Assembly: GCF_010092985.1 (NCBI RefSeq)
Contig: NZ_CP048106.1
Span: 2,604,001 to 2,668,000, forward strand
From: Pontibacter pudoricolor
Lineage (GTDB): Bacteria > Bacteroidota > Bacteroidia > Cytophagales > Hymenobacteraceae
DNA: 64,000 nucleotides
Direction of reading: 5' to 3'
In this document: piece by piece, positions 1 to 8,842 of the stretch
Numbering within the stretch: position 1 is the stretch's first letter
Layout: each line of letters starts with the position of its first letter
Position numbers and translations under genes: made by a program
Notes under the pieces: generated by a model
What the model was told of the DNA's origin: nothing
The model's input: only the letters and a program-made list of their open reading frames with translations
Databases searched by the model: none

Positions 1-449
1 TCAACTTTGTCAATTACCGGTACTGCTTTGGTTGTCAGCATATCGGCAATGCTTTTTTCGTTATAAGCAATAAGGCGCTCGCCACCTTTATAAATCTTTT
101 TGCTGTTGCCCAGGTAAAGTATGATAGCCTTGCTGCCTAAAAGGTCAGAACTGGCAAGCGCTGCTATAGTTGAATCTCCCACCTGTATATCACCCTGAAC
201 CTCGATCTCAACAAGTATATTGTTATGTTCTTTCGGCAGGAGTTTCATTTTCTGCACAGAACCAACCTGCACGCCGTTCAGCATGACAGGATTTGAAGCT
301 GTAAGGCCGTCCACGTTACTATATACTATCTGGAAGGTCCTGGTATCAGAGAACAGGTCTGCCCCTTTCAGGAACATAAACCCGAAGTATAGGATTACAA
401 GTGCTACAATACCGAGCAGCGCTACTTTTATTTCTTTAGATATTTTCAC
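1..449 (-). CDS. MlaD/MCE-family lipid transport protein (partial, N-terminal 149 residues)
   Basis: This is the N-terminal part of an MCE-domain protein running off the left edge. MCE proteins are periplasmic substrate-binding subunits of ABC-type phospholipid transport systems (Mla) that are anchored to the inner membrane. The start is a GTG at 447-449. It is followed by a single N-terminal membrane segment (about residues 9-26, LLGIVALVILYFGFMF) and then the MCE core, including NPVMLNGVQVGSV at about residues 53-65. It lies 21 nt downstream of the amidase gene on the same strand, so the two are probably co-transcribed. No ATG start fits as well. The C-terminal part, often a coiled coil, is outside the window. 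Confidence 0.85.
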   Translation of the reverse strand, partial: MKISKEIKVALLGIVALVILYFGFMFLKGADLFSDTRTFQIVYSNVDGLTASNPVMLNGVQVGSVQKMKLLPKEHNNILVEIEVQGDIQVGDSTIAALASSDLLGSKAIILYLGNSKKIYKGGERLIAYNEKSIADMLTTKAVPVIDKV

Positions 450-470
450 AAAGGGTTTTTAAGTGCTGTA

Positions 471-1253
471 TTAGTTCATGGCTTCCAGCTCTTTTTTATA
501 ATCCTTGAAAGCACGATATATACCTGATGCCATATACGATTGGCCGGTCTTATCGTTAAGAAATTTTTCTTCGGTAGGATTTGTAAGGAAACCGCACTCT
601 ATCAGCACGCTTGGCATATAGGATTTCCAGAGCACCAGGAAGCCTGCCTGCTTTACGCCGCGGCTGTGCCTGCCTACTCTCATTTTAAACTCATTCTCTA
701 CTTTCTGGGCAAAGCGCAGGCTGTTATCCATGTACGCACTCTGGTGCAGGGTAAACAGAATATGGCTTTGCGGAGAGTTAGGATCAAAGCCACCATAGTT
801 CTCTTTATAGTTGTCTTCGTGCAGGATTACGGAGTTTTCGCGCTTGGCAACATCCAGGTTGCCTTTAGACGTATGAAGACCCATCGCATAGGTTTCGGTA
901 CCATAAGCCGCAGCAGGGCCTGAGTTCAGGTGAATAGAAATAAAAAGATCAGCGTTGTTTTTGTTAGCGACACCGGCCCGGTCTATCAACTCAACAAAAG
1001 TGTCGGTTTTGCGGGTATAAACTACTTTTACGTCCGGGATATTTTTCTCGATCAGGCTACCTACCTGTAAGGCAAGGCTTAACGCCACATCTGCCTCATG
1101 GGAGTTCCTGCCGTTACACCCTATGTCTTTACCTCCGTGGCCGGCGTCTATTACCACTGTGCGAACTTTGTAGTCTTTGCGGTACTCCAGTTTATTGGAT
1201 GAAAGCAAGAAGAATACCAGGGCTAAAACTGAAATAGTAACAATATTTCTCAC
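471..1253 (-). CDS. N-acetylmuramoyl-L-alanine amidase (Amidase_3)
   Basis: This 260-residue periplasmic amidase cleaves the bond between N-acetylmuramic acid and the stem peptide of peptidoglycan. An N-terminal hydrophobic segment (residues 4-19) looks like a signal or anchor. The Amidase_3 signature follows: VVIDAGHGGKD places zinc ligand H39, SHEADVAL gives E53, FISIHLNSG gives H108, and the catalytic glutamate lies in VLIECGFLTN near the C-terminus. It is divergent from lptD, with 72 bp between the two start codons, and is followed by the mlaD-like gene. All named family residues are present, so it should be active. Its role in cell separation or wall remodelling is inferred from the family. 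Confidence 0.93.
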   Translation of the reverse strand: MRNIVTISVLALVFFLLSSNKLEYRKDYKVRTVVIDAGHGGKDIGCNGRNSHEADVALSLALQVGSLIEKNIPDVKVVYTRKTDTFVELIDRAGVANKNNADLFISIHLNSGPAAAYGTETYAMGLHTSKGNLDVAKRENSVILHEDNYKENYGGFDPNSPQSHILFTLHQSAYMDNSLRFAQKVENEFKMRVGRHSRGVKQAGFLVLWKSYMPSVLIECGFLTNPTEEKFLNDKTGQSYMASGIYRAFKDYKKELEAMN

Positions 1254-1280
1254 AACGCTCGTTAGTTAAAAGTTAAACAA

Positions 1281-1288
1281 TAACTTTG
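1281..1288 (+). promoter_or_regulatory. Candidate Bacteroidetes -7 box for lptD
   Basis: TAACTTTG matches the Bacteroidetes TAnnTTTG -7 consensus and lies 38 nt before the lptD start in the divergent lptD/amidase gap. I see no clear TTTG -33 element 19-21 nt upstream, so confidence is moderate. Confidence 0.5.
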
Positions 1289-1325
1289 TACAAATTAAAT
1301 AAAACTTTAGGGAAGTCTGAAGAAG

Positions 1326-4004
1326 TTGCGACACATTTTGATTTTTTTGCTGCTCGTGCAGCTCGCCGTACTTTCTCCTCTGCTGGCGACAGGCCAGATC
1401 ATGCCTCGTACCCTGCGTCCTGCAAGTGCAAAACAAGATACGGTAAAGCAGGATTCTGTTAGACTGGCTGCCCCGCAAGGCGACATCGAGACGACAATCA
1501 AATATTCGGCCAGAGATTCTATTCAGCTGGAAGCCACCAGCAAAATAGTTCACCTTTACGGCGATGCCAAGATCAACTATGGCTCCATGTCGCTTCAGGC
1601 GGCTTACATCAAAATCGATTACGAGACCAACCTGCTTACTGCTACCTCCCTTACCGACTCAACAGGCAAAGACATTGGCGTTCCGGTTTTTGTGGATGGT
1701 GCCGAATCTTATTCTGCCAAACGCATAGCTTACAACTTTAAAACCAAACGCGGCCGCATTGCTGAAGTAGTAACGCAGCAAGGCGAAGGTTTTATACACT
1801 CAGAACTGGTAAAAAAGAACGAAGCCAACGAAATTTTTGGCTTACATAATAAATATACCACCTGTAACCTGGCACACCCGCACTTTTATATCAGTGCCGG
1901 CAAAATAAAAGCTATCCCGAACGATAAAGTCATGTCAGGTCCGTTTAACCTGGTTATTGGTGATATTCCTACTCCGCTGGGCTTCCTGTTCGGATTGTTT
2001 CCTACGCCAAAAAACAATCGCTCTTCGGGGGTTATAGTTCCCAGCTTTGGCGAAAACTCGCTGCGCGGTTTTTACCTGATGAACGGTGGATATTACCTGG
2101 CTCTGAATGATTATATAGGTGCCAGCCTGACCGGCGATGTTTACTCCCTTGGCGGGTACGATCTTCGTCTTAGTGCTGACTATAGAAAACGTTACGCTTA
2201 CCAGGGCTCTTTCGGGATCGACCACACTTATTTTAAGTACGACGAAGCTGACAGAGGCGGAAGCAGATCTACGAATGACCTTCCGGGAATTTTACCACCA
2301 TCTGAAAGAACCTATAGAATAAGATGGACACACAGCCCTGTAACAAAGCCCGGAAAAGGCCGCCTTACAGCCAGCGTAGATGCCAGCACAGGACAACACA
2401 ACCGTATAGCAGGCTATAACTCTACTGCCGACAGATTAGCTGCTACCTTTAACTCCAGTATCTCTTACCAGAAAAACATACAGAACTCGCCTTTCAGCTA
2501 CTCTGTAAAATTAAGACAAGGCCAGACCTCAGGCGGACTGATGAACTTTGTATTGCCGGATGTCAGCTTCGGTATGACCTCGGTTAGCTTGTATGAAGTT
2601 CTCACTAAAAATGTACCTACAGGTCGCTGGTACGAAGACTTCACATTTGGCTATAACTTTACGGCTAGCAACGAAATATCTCAGCGGATAGAAGCCGGAA
2701 GAAACAGATTTGGCGCTTCTAACAGATTTGGAGATGTTGGTATTATAGGGGCCAGCGCCGAGGCAGATACTATAAGCTTAAATGATTTTCAGGCTCTATG
2801 GAAAAACGGCCGCCGGTCTGCTACCCATAACTTTAACATTGGCCTGGGCAGTTACAAGCTGTTCAAGTACTTTAACCTATCGCCAAGTGTAAGCTACAGC
2901 GAAAGATGGGTCGATAGGAAATTTACCTACACTTACAACCCCGATTCTAACGCCGTAGATGTTGACACCACAAGGTTTGGCAGGGTTTACAACTATAGTG
3001 CAGGTGCCTCTTTAAGCACTAATATTTATGGTACGGTTTACGTGCGTGGCAAACGCGTGGAAGCGATCCGCCACATGATCAGACCATCTTTATCGTATAG
3101 TTATCAACCTGATTTCGGAGATCCGTTCTTCGGGTTTTACCAGAACCTGTACCTTGGCGAGGACAATAACGGCAGACCTGTTTATCAGCAACTGAGCCGC
3201 TTCGAATCAGGAGCACCAAGCACAGGACTGCAGAGTTTCCTGAGTTTCGGTTTACAGAACAACATCGAGATGAAGGTAAAGGCTAAGTCTGATACAACTG
3301 GCAAAACCTTTGAGAAGGTCAGCATCATAGATAACCTGGGCATACGTGGGGGATACAATTTTGCAGCCGACTCGCTTAAAATGAGTCAGATCTCTTTAAA
3401 CATGAACACCCGCCTGTTTAAGATCATAAATGTAGGCTTTACATCAAACTTTAACCCTTACCAAACAGACTCGCTAGGCAGAAACATAGATCGTTACCTG
3501 TTAAGTGGACCGGGTTTTAAACCAGCCCGGCTTACCAATGCAGGCCTGCAGATAAGCGCAAACTTAAACCCGGAGGCACGGCGGTCTGATACTTCTGTAC
3601 CGAGCAACCTGCCCACCCTTGGCCAGGACACCAACCCATTCGAGCCGCAGTATGTAGACTTTAAAATTCCGTGGACACTGAGTATTGACTATACTGTCAA
3701 CTTCAATCGTGGTTTAGGCCGGGCCGAGAACACAATAAACAACACCCTGGGCGTAGATGGCGACCTGAATATCACAGATAAATGGAAAATCAGCTATTAT
3801 GCCCATTACGACTTAGTGGAGCAGCAGATTGCAAGTGCACGACTCAACATTCACCGGGATTTGCACTGCTGGGACATGAGCATAAGCTGGACACCTTTCG
3901 GGTATGTGAGAGGATATAACATAACTATAAATGCCCGGTCTTCACTGCTACGAGATCTGAAATTAACAAAGAGATCTTCCTCTTCAGGAATAAACTACAG
4001 ATAA
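1326..4004 (+). CDS. lptD: LptD-like LPS assembly outer-membrane protein
   Basis: This 892-residue secreted protein belongs to the LptD/OstA family, which inserts lipopolysaccharide into the outer leaflet of the outer membrane. A signal peptide occupies about residues 1-24. An OstA-like beta-jellyroll region follows (about residues 50-230; for example VHLYGDAKINYGSMSLQAAYIKIDYETN). The remainder is a long beta-barrel rich in alternating aromatic/polar strands, ending in strand-like SSSSGINYR. The length suits the Bacteroidetes forms. It starts at ATG 1326 (TTGCGACAC upstream offers a rival TTG at 1323) and is closed by a strong terminator overlapping the stop codon. It is the only gene in its transcript. 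Confidence 0.88.
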   Translation: MRHILIFLLLVQLAVLSPLLATGQIMPRTLRPASAKQDTVKQDSVRLAAPQGDIETTIKYSARDSIQLEATSKIVHLYGDAKINYGSMSLQAAYIKIDYETNLLTATSLTDSTGKDIGVPVFVDGAESYSAKRIAYNFKTKRGRIAEVVTQQGEGFIHSELVKKNEANEIFGLHNKYTTCNLAHPHFYISAGKIKAIPNDKVMSGPFNLVIGDIPTPLGFLFGLFPTPKNNRSSGVIVPSFGENSLRGFYLMNGGYYLALNDYIGASLTGDVYSLGGYDLRLSADYRKRYAYQGSFGIDHTYFKYDEADRGGSRSTNDLPGILPPSERTYRIRWTHSPVTKPGKGRLTASVDASTGQHNRIAGYNSTADRLAATFNSSISYQKNIQNSPFSYSVKLRQGQTSGGLMNFVLPDVSFGMTSVSLYEVLTKNVPTGRWYEDFTFGYNFTASNEISQRIEAGRNRFGASNRFGDVGIIGASAEADTISLNDFQALWKNGRRSATHNFNIGLGSYKLFKYFNLSPSVSYSERWVDRKFTYTYNPDSNAVDVDTTRFGRVYNYSAGASLSTNIYGTVYVRGKRVEAIRHMIRPSLSYSYQPDFGDPFFGFYQNLYLGEDNNGRPVYQQLSRFESGAPSTGLQSFLSFGLQNNIEMKVKAKSDTTGKTFEKVSIIDNLGIRGGYNFAADSLKMSQISLNMNTRLFKIINVGFTSNFNPYQTDSLGRNIDRYLLSGPGFKPARLTNAGLQISANLNPEARRSDTSVPSNLPTLGQDTNPFEPQYVDFKIPWTLSIDYTVNFNRGLGRAENTINNTLGVDGDLNITDKWKISYYAHYDLVEQQIASARLNIHRDLHCWDMSISWTPFGYVRGYNITINARSSLLRDLKLTKRSSSSGINYR

Positions 4005-4045
4005 ACAATAACAGCCACCCCTGAGTGGCTGTTATTGTTTCGGAA
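4003..4045 (+). terminator. Intrinsic terminator of lptD
   Basis: A perfect 16-bp stem (4003-4018 paired with 4025-4040) closes a 6-nt loop. Its left arm overlaps the lptD stop codon, and the stem ends in an A-rich/T-rich pair. Confidence 0.88.
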
Positions 4046-4078
4046 GTTTTATAGTTTTACAAAAAATTACGAAAGCAT

Positions 4079-4900
4079 ATGTCAGTTCAGAAAAAAAGCG
4101 ATGTAAAAGTGATCACCACGCACCAGTTGCAGAACATGAAGGAGCGCGGCGAAAAAATATCAATGCTAACCGCCTACGATTTTTCCATGGCTACTATTCT
4201 GGACGCGGCCGGGATTGATGTGATTTTGGTAGGCGACTCGGCATCAAACGTTATGGCCGGTCACGAAACCACCCTGCCTATTACCCTGGACCAGATGATC
4301 TATCATGCCCAGTCGGTGATAAGGGGTACAAAGCGTGCTTTTGTAGTGGTAGATATGCCATTTGGTTCTTACCAGGGCAATTCATCTGAAGCGCTTCGTT
4401 CAGCAATCCGCATTATGAAAGAGTCCGGGGCGCATGGCGTGAAACTGGAAGGTGGTGCTGAGATAAAAGAATCTATTACACGCATACTCAGCGCTGGTGT
4501 ACCGGTAATGGGACACTTAGGGCTAACTCCACAGTCTATTTATAAATTTGGCACTTACACAGTTCGCGCTAAAGAAGAAGCCGAAGCACAGAAACTGATA
4601 GAGGATGCACAGTTGCTTCAGGAGCTAGGTTGTTTTGCTATAGTTCTGGAAAAAATCCCGTCTGAGCTGGCAAAACGCGTTGCAGAATCCTTGGAAATTC
4701 CAATCATTGGTATTGGCGCCGGCCCGCATGTTGATGGCCAGGTACTGGTAGTACACGATATGCTGGGCATCAACAAAGAATTTAAACCCCGCTTTCTGCG
4801 CCGCTACGCCGATCTGCACACCATTATGACAGATGCCGTTCAGAACTACATTAAAGACGTAAAAGACCGCGATTTCCCGAACGAAAAAGAAGCATACTAA
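4079..4900 (+). CDS. panB: 3-methyl-2-oxobutanoate hydroxymethyltransferase
   Basis: This 273-residue PanB transfers a hydroxymethyl group from 5,10-methylene-THF to 2-oxoisovalerate, the first committed step of pantothenate (coenzyme A) synthesis. Family signatures include [38 protein letters not shown] (metal-binding aspartate), [11 protein letters not shown] and VKLEGGAEI, then [10 protein letters not shown] and [20 protein letters not shown]. The length is typical. It sits alone between the lptD terminator and the pseudouridine synthase, with no other pan genes in the window. The 104-bp gap after it contains the 7-nt repeat TAATGAG. Confidence 0.96.
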   Translation: MSVQKKSDVKVITTHQLQNMKERGEKISMLTAYDFSMATILDAAGIDVILVGDSASNVMAGHETTLPITLDQMIYHAQSVIRGTKRAFVVVDMPFGSYQGNSSEALRSAIRIMKESGAHGVKLEGGAEIKESITRILSAGVPVMGHLGLTPQSIYKFGTYTVRAKEEAEAQKLIEDAQLLQELGCFAIVLEKIPSELAKRVAESLEIPIIGIGAGPHVDGQVLVVHDMLGINKEFKPRFLRRYADLHTIMTDAVQNYIKDVKDRDFPNEKEAY

Positions 4901-4907
4901 TTAAGGA

Positions 4908-4999
4908 ATAATGGTTTAATGAGTAATGACTAATTATAGTTTGTTGCAAAGTAACCCTCATTCTATTAATCATTGTTCATTACTCATTACTCATTAAAA
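4908..4999. repeat. ATGAGTA short repeats facing each other upstream of the RluA-family gene
   Basis: TAATGAGTAATGA at the left end and its complement CATTACTCATTACTCATTA at the right end face each other across about 50 bp and can pair. The same heptamer forms a true tandem array after the next gene (5686-5726). Confidence 0.65.
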
Positions 5000-5004
5000 A
5001 GCCT

Positions 5005-5676
5005 ATGGCTTTAGACGTACTTTTTGAGGATAACCATGTGCTGGTAGTAAATAAGCCTGCTGGCTTGCTGGTGCATGGCGACGAAACAGGCGACATTACA
5101 CTGGCTGACCTGGCAAAAGAGTACATTAAAGAGAAGTATAACAAACTCGGCAATGTATTTATAGGTGTGGTTCACCGCCTCGACAGGCCGGTAAGTGGTG
5201 TGGTGCTGATGGCCAAAACATCGAAAGCACTGGCCCGACTGAACGAGCTTTTCAGGAGCAAGAAAACCCGCAAAATTTACTGGGCTATCGTTTTAAACAA
5301 GCCTCAACAGGAAAGCGGCACATTGGTACACTGGCTTGTGAAAGACTCCTCTAAAAACGTAACAAAGGCTTTTGCAAAAGAGAATGCGGCAGGCCAGCGC
5401 TCAGAGCTAAACTATAAACTACTGGGTGCACAACAAGGCAGATACCTTTTAGAAGTGAACCCCATAACCGGACGTCCGCACCAGATACGCGTACAGCTTG
5501 CCTCTATGCGCTGCCCTATAGTTGGCGACCTCAAGTACGGTGCCGCCCAGCCATTGCCTGATAAAAGTATTGCACTACACGCCCGGCAACTGCAATTCGA
5601 GCATCCAACCCTTAAAACAACTATAACCGTAAGCGCCCCCTTACCTGCCGCCGCAGTCTGGAAAGCCTTTAGTTAA
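5005..5676 (+). CDS. RluA-family RNA pseudouridine synthase
   Basis: This 223-residue enzyme isomerises uridine to pseudouridine in rRNA or tRNA. The N-terminus (VLFEDNHVLVVNKPAGLLVHGD) and the catalytic motif HRLDRPVSGVVLMAKTSKA with D60 are clear. NPITGRPHQIRVQLAS (residues 152-167) is the usual third motif. There is no N-terminal S4 RNA-binding domain, so it resembles the short RluA/TruC type. The target nucleotide cannot be read from sequence. The gene is bracketed on both sides by ATGAGTA-type repeats. Confidence 0.92.
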   Translation: MALDVLFEDNHVLVVNKPAGLLVHGDETGDITLADLAKEYIKEKYNKLGNVFIGVVHRLDRPVSGVVLMAKTSKALARLNELFRSKKTRKIYWAIVLNKPQQESGTLVHWLVKDSSKNVTKAFAKENAAGQRSELNYKLLGAQQGRYLLEVNPITGRPHQIRVQLASMRCPIVGDLKYGAAQPLPDKSIALHARQLQFEHPTLKTTITVSAPLPAAAVWKAFS

Positions 5677-5685
5677 TGAATAGAT

Positions 5686-5726
5686 AGTAATGAGTAATGA
5701 GTAATGAGTAATGAGTAATGAGTAAT
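5686..5726. repeat. 7-bp tandem repeat (AGTAATG, nearly six units)
   Basis: Units AGTAATG run in register at 5686, 5693, 5700, 5707 and 5714, with a partial unit at 5721. A complementary ATTATTCATTCATC...ATCATTAGTCATTAAG stretch follows at 5737-5768, so a hairpin is possible. It starts 10 nt after the RluA-family stop codon. Confidence 0.9.
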
Positions 5727-5818
5727 ATTTACCTTATTATTCATTCATCTTTAATCATTAGTCATTAAGAAAACCTGATTCTTATCACCTTTCTGAACTT
5801 TTATACTGTTCAGGCTAT

Positions 5819-5846
5819 TTTGATTGTGAAACCTGTTGTAATTTTG
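5819..5846 (+). promoter_or_regulatory. Candidate promoter of the desaturase gene
   Basis: The -7 box TAATTTTG (5839-5846) fits TAnnTTTG. A TTTG at 5819-5822 could serve as -33, but the 16-nt spacing is shorter than the usual 19-21. The leader to the start codon is 64 nt. Confidence 0.5.
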
Positions 5847-5910
5847 CGGCAGTAACAAGAACTATTACTTATAGTTACCCAATCATACATAATTCAACAC
5901 ATACGCTTTA

Positions 5911-6657
5911 ATGGCTATCCTGATTTTCTTTTTAGTACACTGGTACTTATCCCTATTTGTACAGACGTTTTTCCTGCACCGCTATGCAGCGCATAAAATG
6001 TTTACCATGAATCCGTTCTGGGAAAAAGCATTTTACCTGCTGACCTATATTGCACAGGGTTCTTCGTTCCTGTCGCCGCGTGCCTATGCTATTTTGCACC
6101 GCATGCACCACGCATTTTCTGATACTGAGCGCGACCCACACTCTCCGCACTTCTCAAACAATGCCTTTACAATGATGTGGAAGACTAAAAATATCTACAA
6201 CGATGTACTGAACAACCGCGTGGAGGCAGAGCGCCGTTTCGAGGGCAATTATCCTGTCTGGAATGCGATCGAAAAGCTTGGTGATTCTTACTTCTCCCGA
6301 ATTGGCTGGGGTGTGCTTTATGTATTGTTCTACATTCAGTTTGCTGAGTACTGGTGGATGTACCTGTTACTTCCAATCCACTTTTTGATGGGTCCGGTGC
6401 ATGGTGCTATCGTAAACTGGAGCGGCCACAAATACGGTTACCAGAACTTCGATAACAACGACAAGTCACGTAACTCGCTTTTCTTCGACTTCTTAACAGG
6501 TGGCGAGCTGTTCCAGAACAATCACCACAAATTACCAAACCGCGTTAACTTCGGCGTAAAATGGTGGGAAGTAGACCCAACCTGGCCTGTTATCTGGACA
6601 TTAAATAAACTGAGCATTATAAAACTGAAACCTGCTAAGGTAAAAGTAAAAGCATAA
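5911..6657 (+). CDS. Fatty acid (acyl-CoA type) desaturase
   Basis: This 248-residue membrane di-iron desaturase introduces a double bond into fatty acyl chains and so adjusts membrane fluidity. Histidine boxes are HRYAAH (residues 23-28), HRMHH (63-67) and a C-terminal QNNHHKLP. Hydrophobic segments surround the boxes (residues 1-20, 40-58 and around 130-165). It is shorter than stearoyl-CoA desaturases but typical of Cytophagales forms. It has its own promoter candidate and terminator, so it is probably monocistronic. Substrate and regiochemistry cannot be inferred. Confidence 0.9.
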   Translation: MAILIFFLVHWYLSLFVQTFFLHRYAAHKMFTMNPFWEKAFYLLTYIAQGSSFLSPRAYAILHRMHHAFSDTERDPHSPHFSNNAFTMMWKTKNIYNDVLNNRVEAERRFEGNYPVWNAIEKLGDSYFSRIGWGVLYVLFYIQFAEYWWMYLLLPIHFLMGPVHGAIVNWSGHKYGYQNFDNNDKSRNSLFFDFLTGGELFQNNHHKLPNRVNFGVKWWEVDPTWPVIWTLNKLSIIKLKPAKVKVKA

Positions 6658-6661
6658 AGAT

Positions 6662-6690
6662 AAGCCCTTCGGAAACGGAGGGCTTTTTTG
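6662..6690 (+). terminator. Intrinsic terminator of the desaturase gene
   Basis: The AAGCCCT...AGGGCTT stem closes a short loop and is followed by a run of six T, starting 4 nt after the stop codon. Confidence 0.85.
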
Positions 6691-7093
6691 TTTACCTCAC
6701 CCCAGCCCTCTCCTAAAGACAGGAGAGGGAGTTTTTGGATGCTGTTATATTTGAGGCTACCGTTTTATTGTTGGCGTTTTAACCCTTCCCAGCCTTCCCC
6801 TTTTATCGAGGGCCCCTTCCCCTAAAAACATGGGAAGGAGCTTTCCAGCTGTCGCTATAGTTGAGGCTATCATTTTATAGTTTCTGTTTTAACCCACCCC
6901 TACCCCTCCCAAGAGGGGAATTTTCTGTTGCTATAGTTAGCGTGTAAGTTCTATAGTTTCCGTTTGTCATCCCCCTGCCCCCTTCTAAGGGGGACTTTTC
7001 TGCTACGGCTTTTCAAGATGTCATTTCGACCAGCGGGAGAAATCTGAATTAGCTATAGTCTCCTCTGTAGTTCTATAGTTACAGACCAAGATC

Positions 7094-7113
7094 GGACAGG
7101 TCGCGACCTGTCC
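7094..7113. repeat. 20-nt perfect palindrome, copy A
   Basis: GGACAGGTCGCGACCTGTCC is its own reverse complement. It recurs exactly at 11280-11299 and 33348-33367, and with a different centre at 40374-40391 and 48738-48755. Confidence 0.95.
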
Positions 7114-7178
7114 CTACGAAACTATAGCCACGATAAGGCAATGCAACTATAGCTTATCACTCAACTATAAAAATTACT

Positions 7179-7316
7179 ATCGAACTGATCGCAGTCTTTG
7201 GGTTGAGCGCCTTTGCTTTGTTGCGGTGCCGCCAGGCAACCCGAGGAACGAGGGTAGCAAGAAAGCAGCAGCGCGATGCCCGAAGACGGGGCCTCCCGGC
7301 CATGAGGGCACCAAAG
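7179..7316 (+). repeat. 138-bp structured core of the composite repeat, copy A
   Basis: The core runs from ATCGAAC to CACCAAAG. It is near-identical to 11365-11502 and 40457-40594, all three exactly 138 bp, and to longer copies at 33126-33283 (minus) and 48812-48968. The 5' GTCTTTGGGT can pair with the 3' GCCCGAAGAC, with further stems nested inside (described for copy D). This copy has GCC in place of GTC in the apical loop and GGAAC instead of GGCAC in the inner stem. It may encode an RNA or be a mobile repeat; neither is shown. Confidence 0.92.
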
Positions 7317-7611
7317 TTAACTATAGAACTATAGGTAAGTAGAGCTCCCAGGATTAAAGAAGGCTATAGAAGAAAAGGCTTGGTTCAGGTTGCAACTATA
7401 GTTGACTATAGAACCCAGATTTCTCCTAATGTCGAAATGACAAAAGTGGAAATAGGAGGTTTAAAACACTTTGACTTGGCTCAGGACGACAACATACCGA
7501 AGTTAACAATTGAATTATATACTGAGCGAAAGATCAAAACAACTTACAAAACCAACTATAAATCTGAACCTTATAAAGCCAATGTTCATCTATCAGGCTC
7601 TTAAACTATAG

Positions 7612-7642
7612 TTTGAAATTACGCAAACTATAGTTACCTTTG
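7612..7642 (+). promoter_or_regulatory. Promoter of rpsP-rimM-trmD
   Basis: TTTG at 7612-7615 (-33), 19 nt of spacer, and TACCTTTG at 7635-7642 (-7) match the Bacteroidetes TTTG-N19-21-TAnnTTTG consensus. The octamer CTATAGTT overlaps the front edge of each box (7606-7613 and 7628-7635, offset 22 bp). The leader to the rpsP ATG is about 52 nt. Confidence 0.8.
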
Positions 7643-7694
7643 CGGTTCTAAAAAACTGGCGGACGGGTTCCGCCGACGTTAAAATTTATACAAA

Positions 7695-8249
7695 ATGGCT
7701 GTTAAAATCAGACTGGCCCGCAGAGGCCGCAAAAAAGCCGCTATCTACGATATCGTAGTAGCAGACGCTCGTGCACCACGTGATGGTAAATTCATCGAGA
7801 AACTGGGTACTTACAACCCTAACACTAACCCTGCGTCTATCGACTTCTCTGACGAGAAGGCATTCCAGTGGTTGATGAACGGAGCGCAACCAACTGACAC
7901 TGTAAAAGCAATGCTTTCTTACAGAGGTATCCTTTTCAAAAAACACCTTCAGATTGGTGTAAACAAAGGTGCTATCACTCAGGAAACTGCTGATGCTCGT
8001 TTCGAAGAGTGGAAGAACGCAAAAGATGCTAAGATTGCAGGTAAAGTAGAAAGCCTGGGTTCTGCTAAAGAAGCTGCTAAGAAAGCTGCTCTGGAGGCTG
8101 AGACCAAGAAGAAGGAAGCTCGTGCAGAAGCAATCCGTCAGCGTGAAGCTGCTGCGCTTGCTGCAAACACACCTGCTGCTGAAGAAGAAGCAACTGAGGC
8201 GCCGGAAGCGGCTGCTGAAGGCGAAGCTACTACTGAAGAGCAAGCATAA
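7695..8249 (+). CDS. rpsP: 30S ribosomal protein S16
   Basis: S16 is a small-subunit assembly protein. Residues 1-80 carry the family fold ([31 protein letters not shown] at the start, then [12 protein letters not shown]). At 184 residues it is about twice the E. coli length. Residues about 120-184 form an Ala/Glu/Lys-rich low-complexity tail ending in [18 protein letters not shown], as in other Bacteroidetes. It is first in the conserved rpsP-rimM-trmD operon, with 11 nt to rimM. CTATAG is absent from the gene even though its promoter carries the motif twice. Confidence 0.98.
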   Translation: MAVKIRLARRGRKKAAIYDIVVADARAPRDGKFIEKLGTYNPNTNPASIDFSDEKAFQWLMNGAQPTDTVKAMLSYRGILFKKHLQIGVNKGAITQETADARFEEWKNAKDAKIAGKVESLGSAKEAAKKAALEAETKKKEARAEAIRQREAAALAANTPAAEEEATEAPEAAAEGEATTEEQA

Positions 8250-8260
8250 TTTAGTGTGCC

Positions 8261-8842
8261 ATGAACATTGATGCTTGTTTTCAACTCGGATACATCGTTA
8301 AGACGCATGGCATAAAGGGGCAGGTTGTCGCGTTTTTTGACGTAGACTTCCCCGAAGATTACGAAGATCTGGAATCAGTTTTCCTTGAACAACAGGGAAG
8401 ACTGGTTCCATTTTTTATTGATGCCATGGAGCCCCAGCAAAAAGGCCGCTTCATTATCAGGTTTGAAGATATAAAAACCATAGAACAGGCTGAAAAGCTT
8501 CGGAATACGGCTTTATACTTACCACTTGATGAGCTGCCTGAACTGGAAGAAGGCCAGTTTTATTTCCATGACGTGATCGGTTACAAAGTAGTAGATGCAC
8601 AGTACGGAGAACTTGGCACTGTAAAAGACTTTTATGACATGCCGCAGCAGCAGCTCATGGCCATGGACTACATGGACCAGGAAATGCTGATACCGGTAAT
8701 GGACGAAACCATGCTACGAGCCGACCACGAAAGCAAAATACTACACGTAAGCCTGCCGGAAGGATTACTCGAAGTTTATACCCAACCCAGCCGACCGGAA
8801 GATGCAGATGATGCAGACGAGGACACGGAAGAGGAAAAATAA
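8261..8842 (+). CDS. rimM: Ribosome maturation factor RimM
   Basis: This 193-residue RimM is a 16S processing factor that binds S19 in the 30S head. The N-terminal domain begins with [22 protein letters not shown]. The PRC-barrel domain includes [33 protein letters not shown] (about residues 102-134) and the MLIPVMDET strand. An acidic Asp/Glu-rich tail ends the protein (residues 176-193). Its TAA overlaps the trmD ATG by one base (TAATG), which implies translational coupling. Confidence 0.97.
   Translation: MNIDACFQLGYIVKTHGIKGQVVAFFDVDFPEDYEDLESVFLEQQGRLVPFFIDAMEPQQKGRFIIRFEDIKTIEQAEKLRNTALYLPLDELPELEEGQFYFHDVIGYKVVDAQYGELGTVKDFYDMPQQQLMAMDYMDQEMLIPVMDETMLRADHESKILHVSLPEGLLEVYTQPSRPEDADDADEDTEEEK

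Larger units (their letters stand above)
6693..7600 (+). repeat. Composite modular intergenic repeat, copy A
   Basis: The 1,037-bp gap between the desaturase and rpsP holds no credible gene. It contains ordered hairpin modules: CCCTCTCC.../GGAGAGGG at about 6704-6733; CCTTCCC.../GGGAAGG (about 6781-6846, carrying the TTATCGAGGGCCCC insert); CCCCTCCC.../AGAGGGG (about 6892-6925); TCATCCCCCTGCCCCC.../GGGGG (6963-7006); GTCATTTCGACCAGCGGGAGA (7019-7046); a 20-nt palindrome (7094-7113); the 138-bp core; then a TAGAGCTCCCAGGATTAAAG segment (7338-7388) and AGATTTCTC...CGAAATGAC. The hexamer CTATAG punctuates the modules 14 times in 1 kb. Confidence 0.9.

Noticed and set aside
5686-5726. CRISPR-like tandem repeat
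   Set aside because: Units are 7 bp with no spacers and no cas genes.
7380-7604. 74-aa plus-strand ORF in composite repeat A
   Set aside because: It lies wholly in repeat sequence with several CTATAG copies, reads as low-quality protein, and has no promoter of its own. The same holds for ORFs at 11359-11648, 33108-33476, 40400-40681 and 48658-48882, which are just the core repeat read in frame.
7686-8243. 185-aa minus-strand ORF opposite rpsP
   Set aside because: It is an antisense shadow of the ribosomal gene; Ser/Phe/Arg-rich and without family support.
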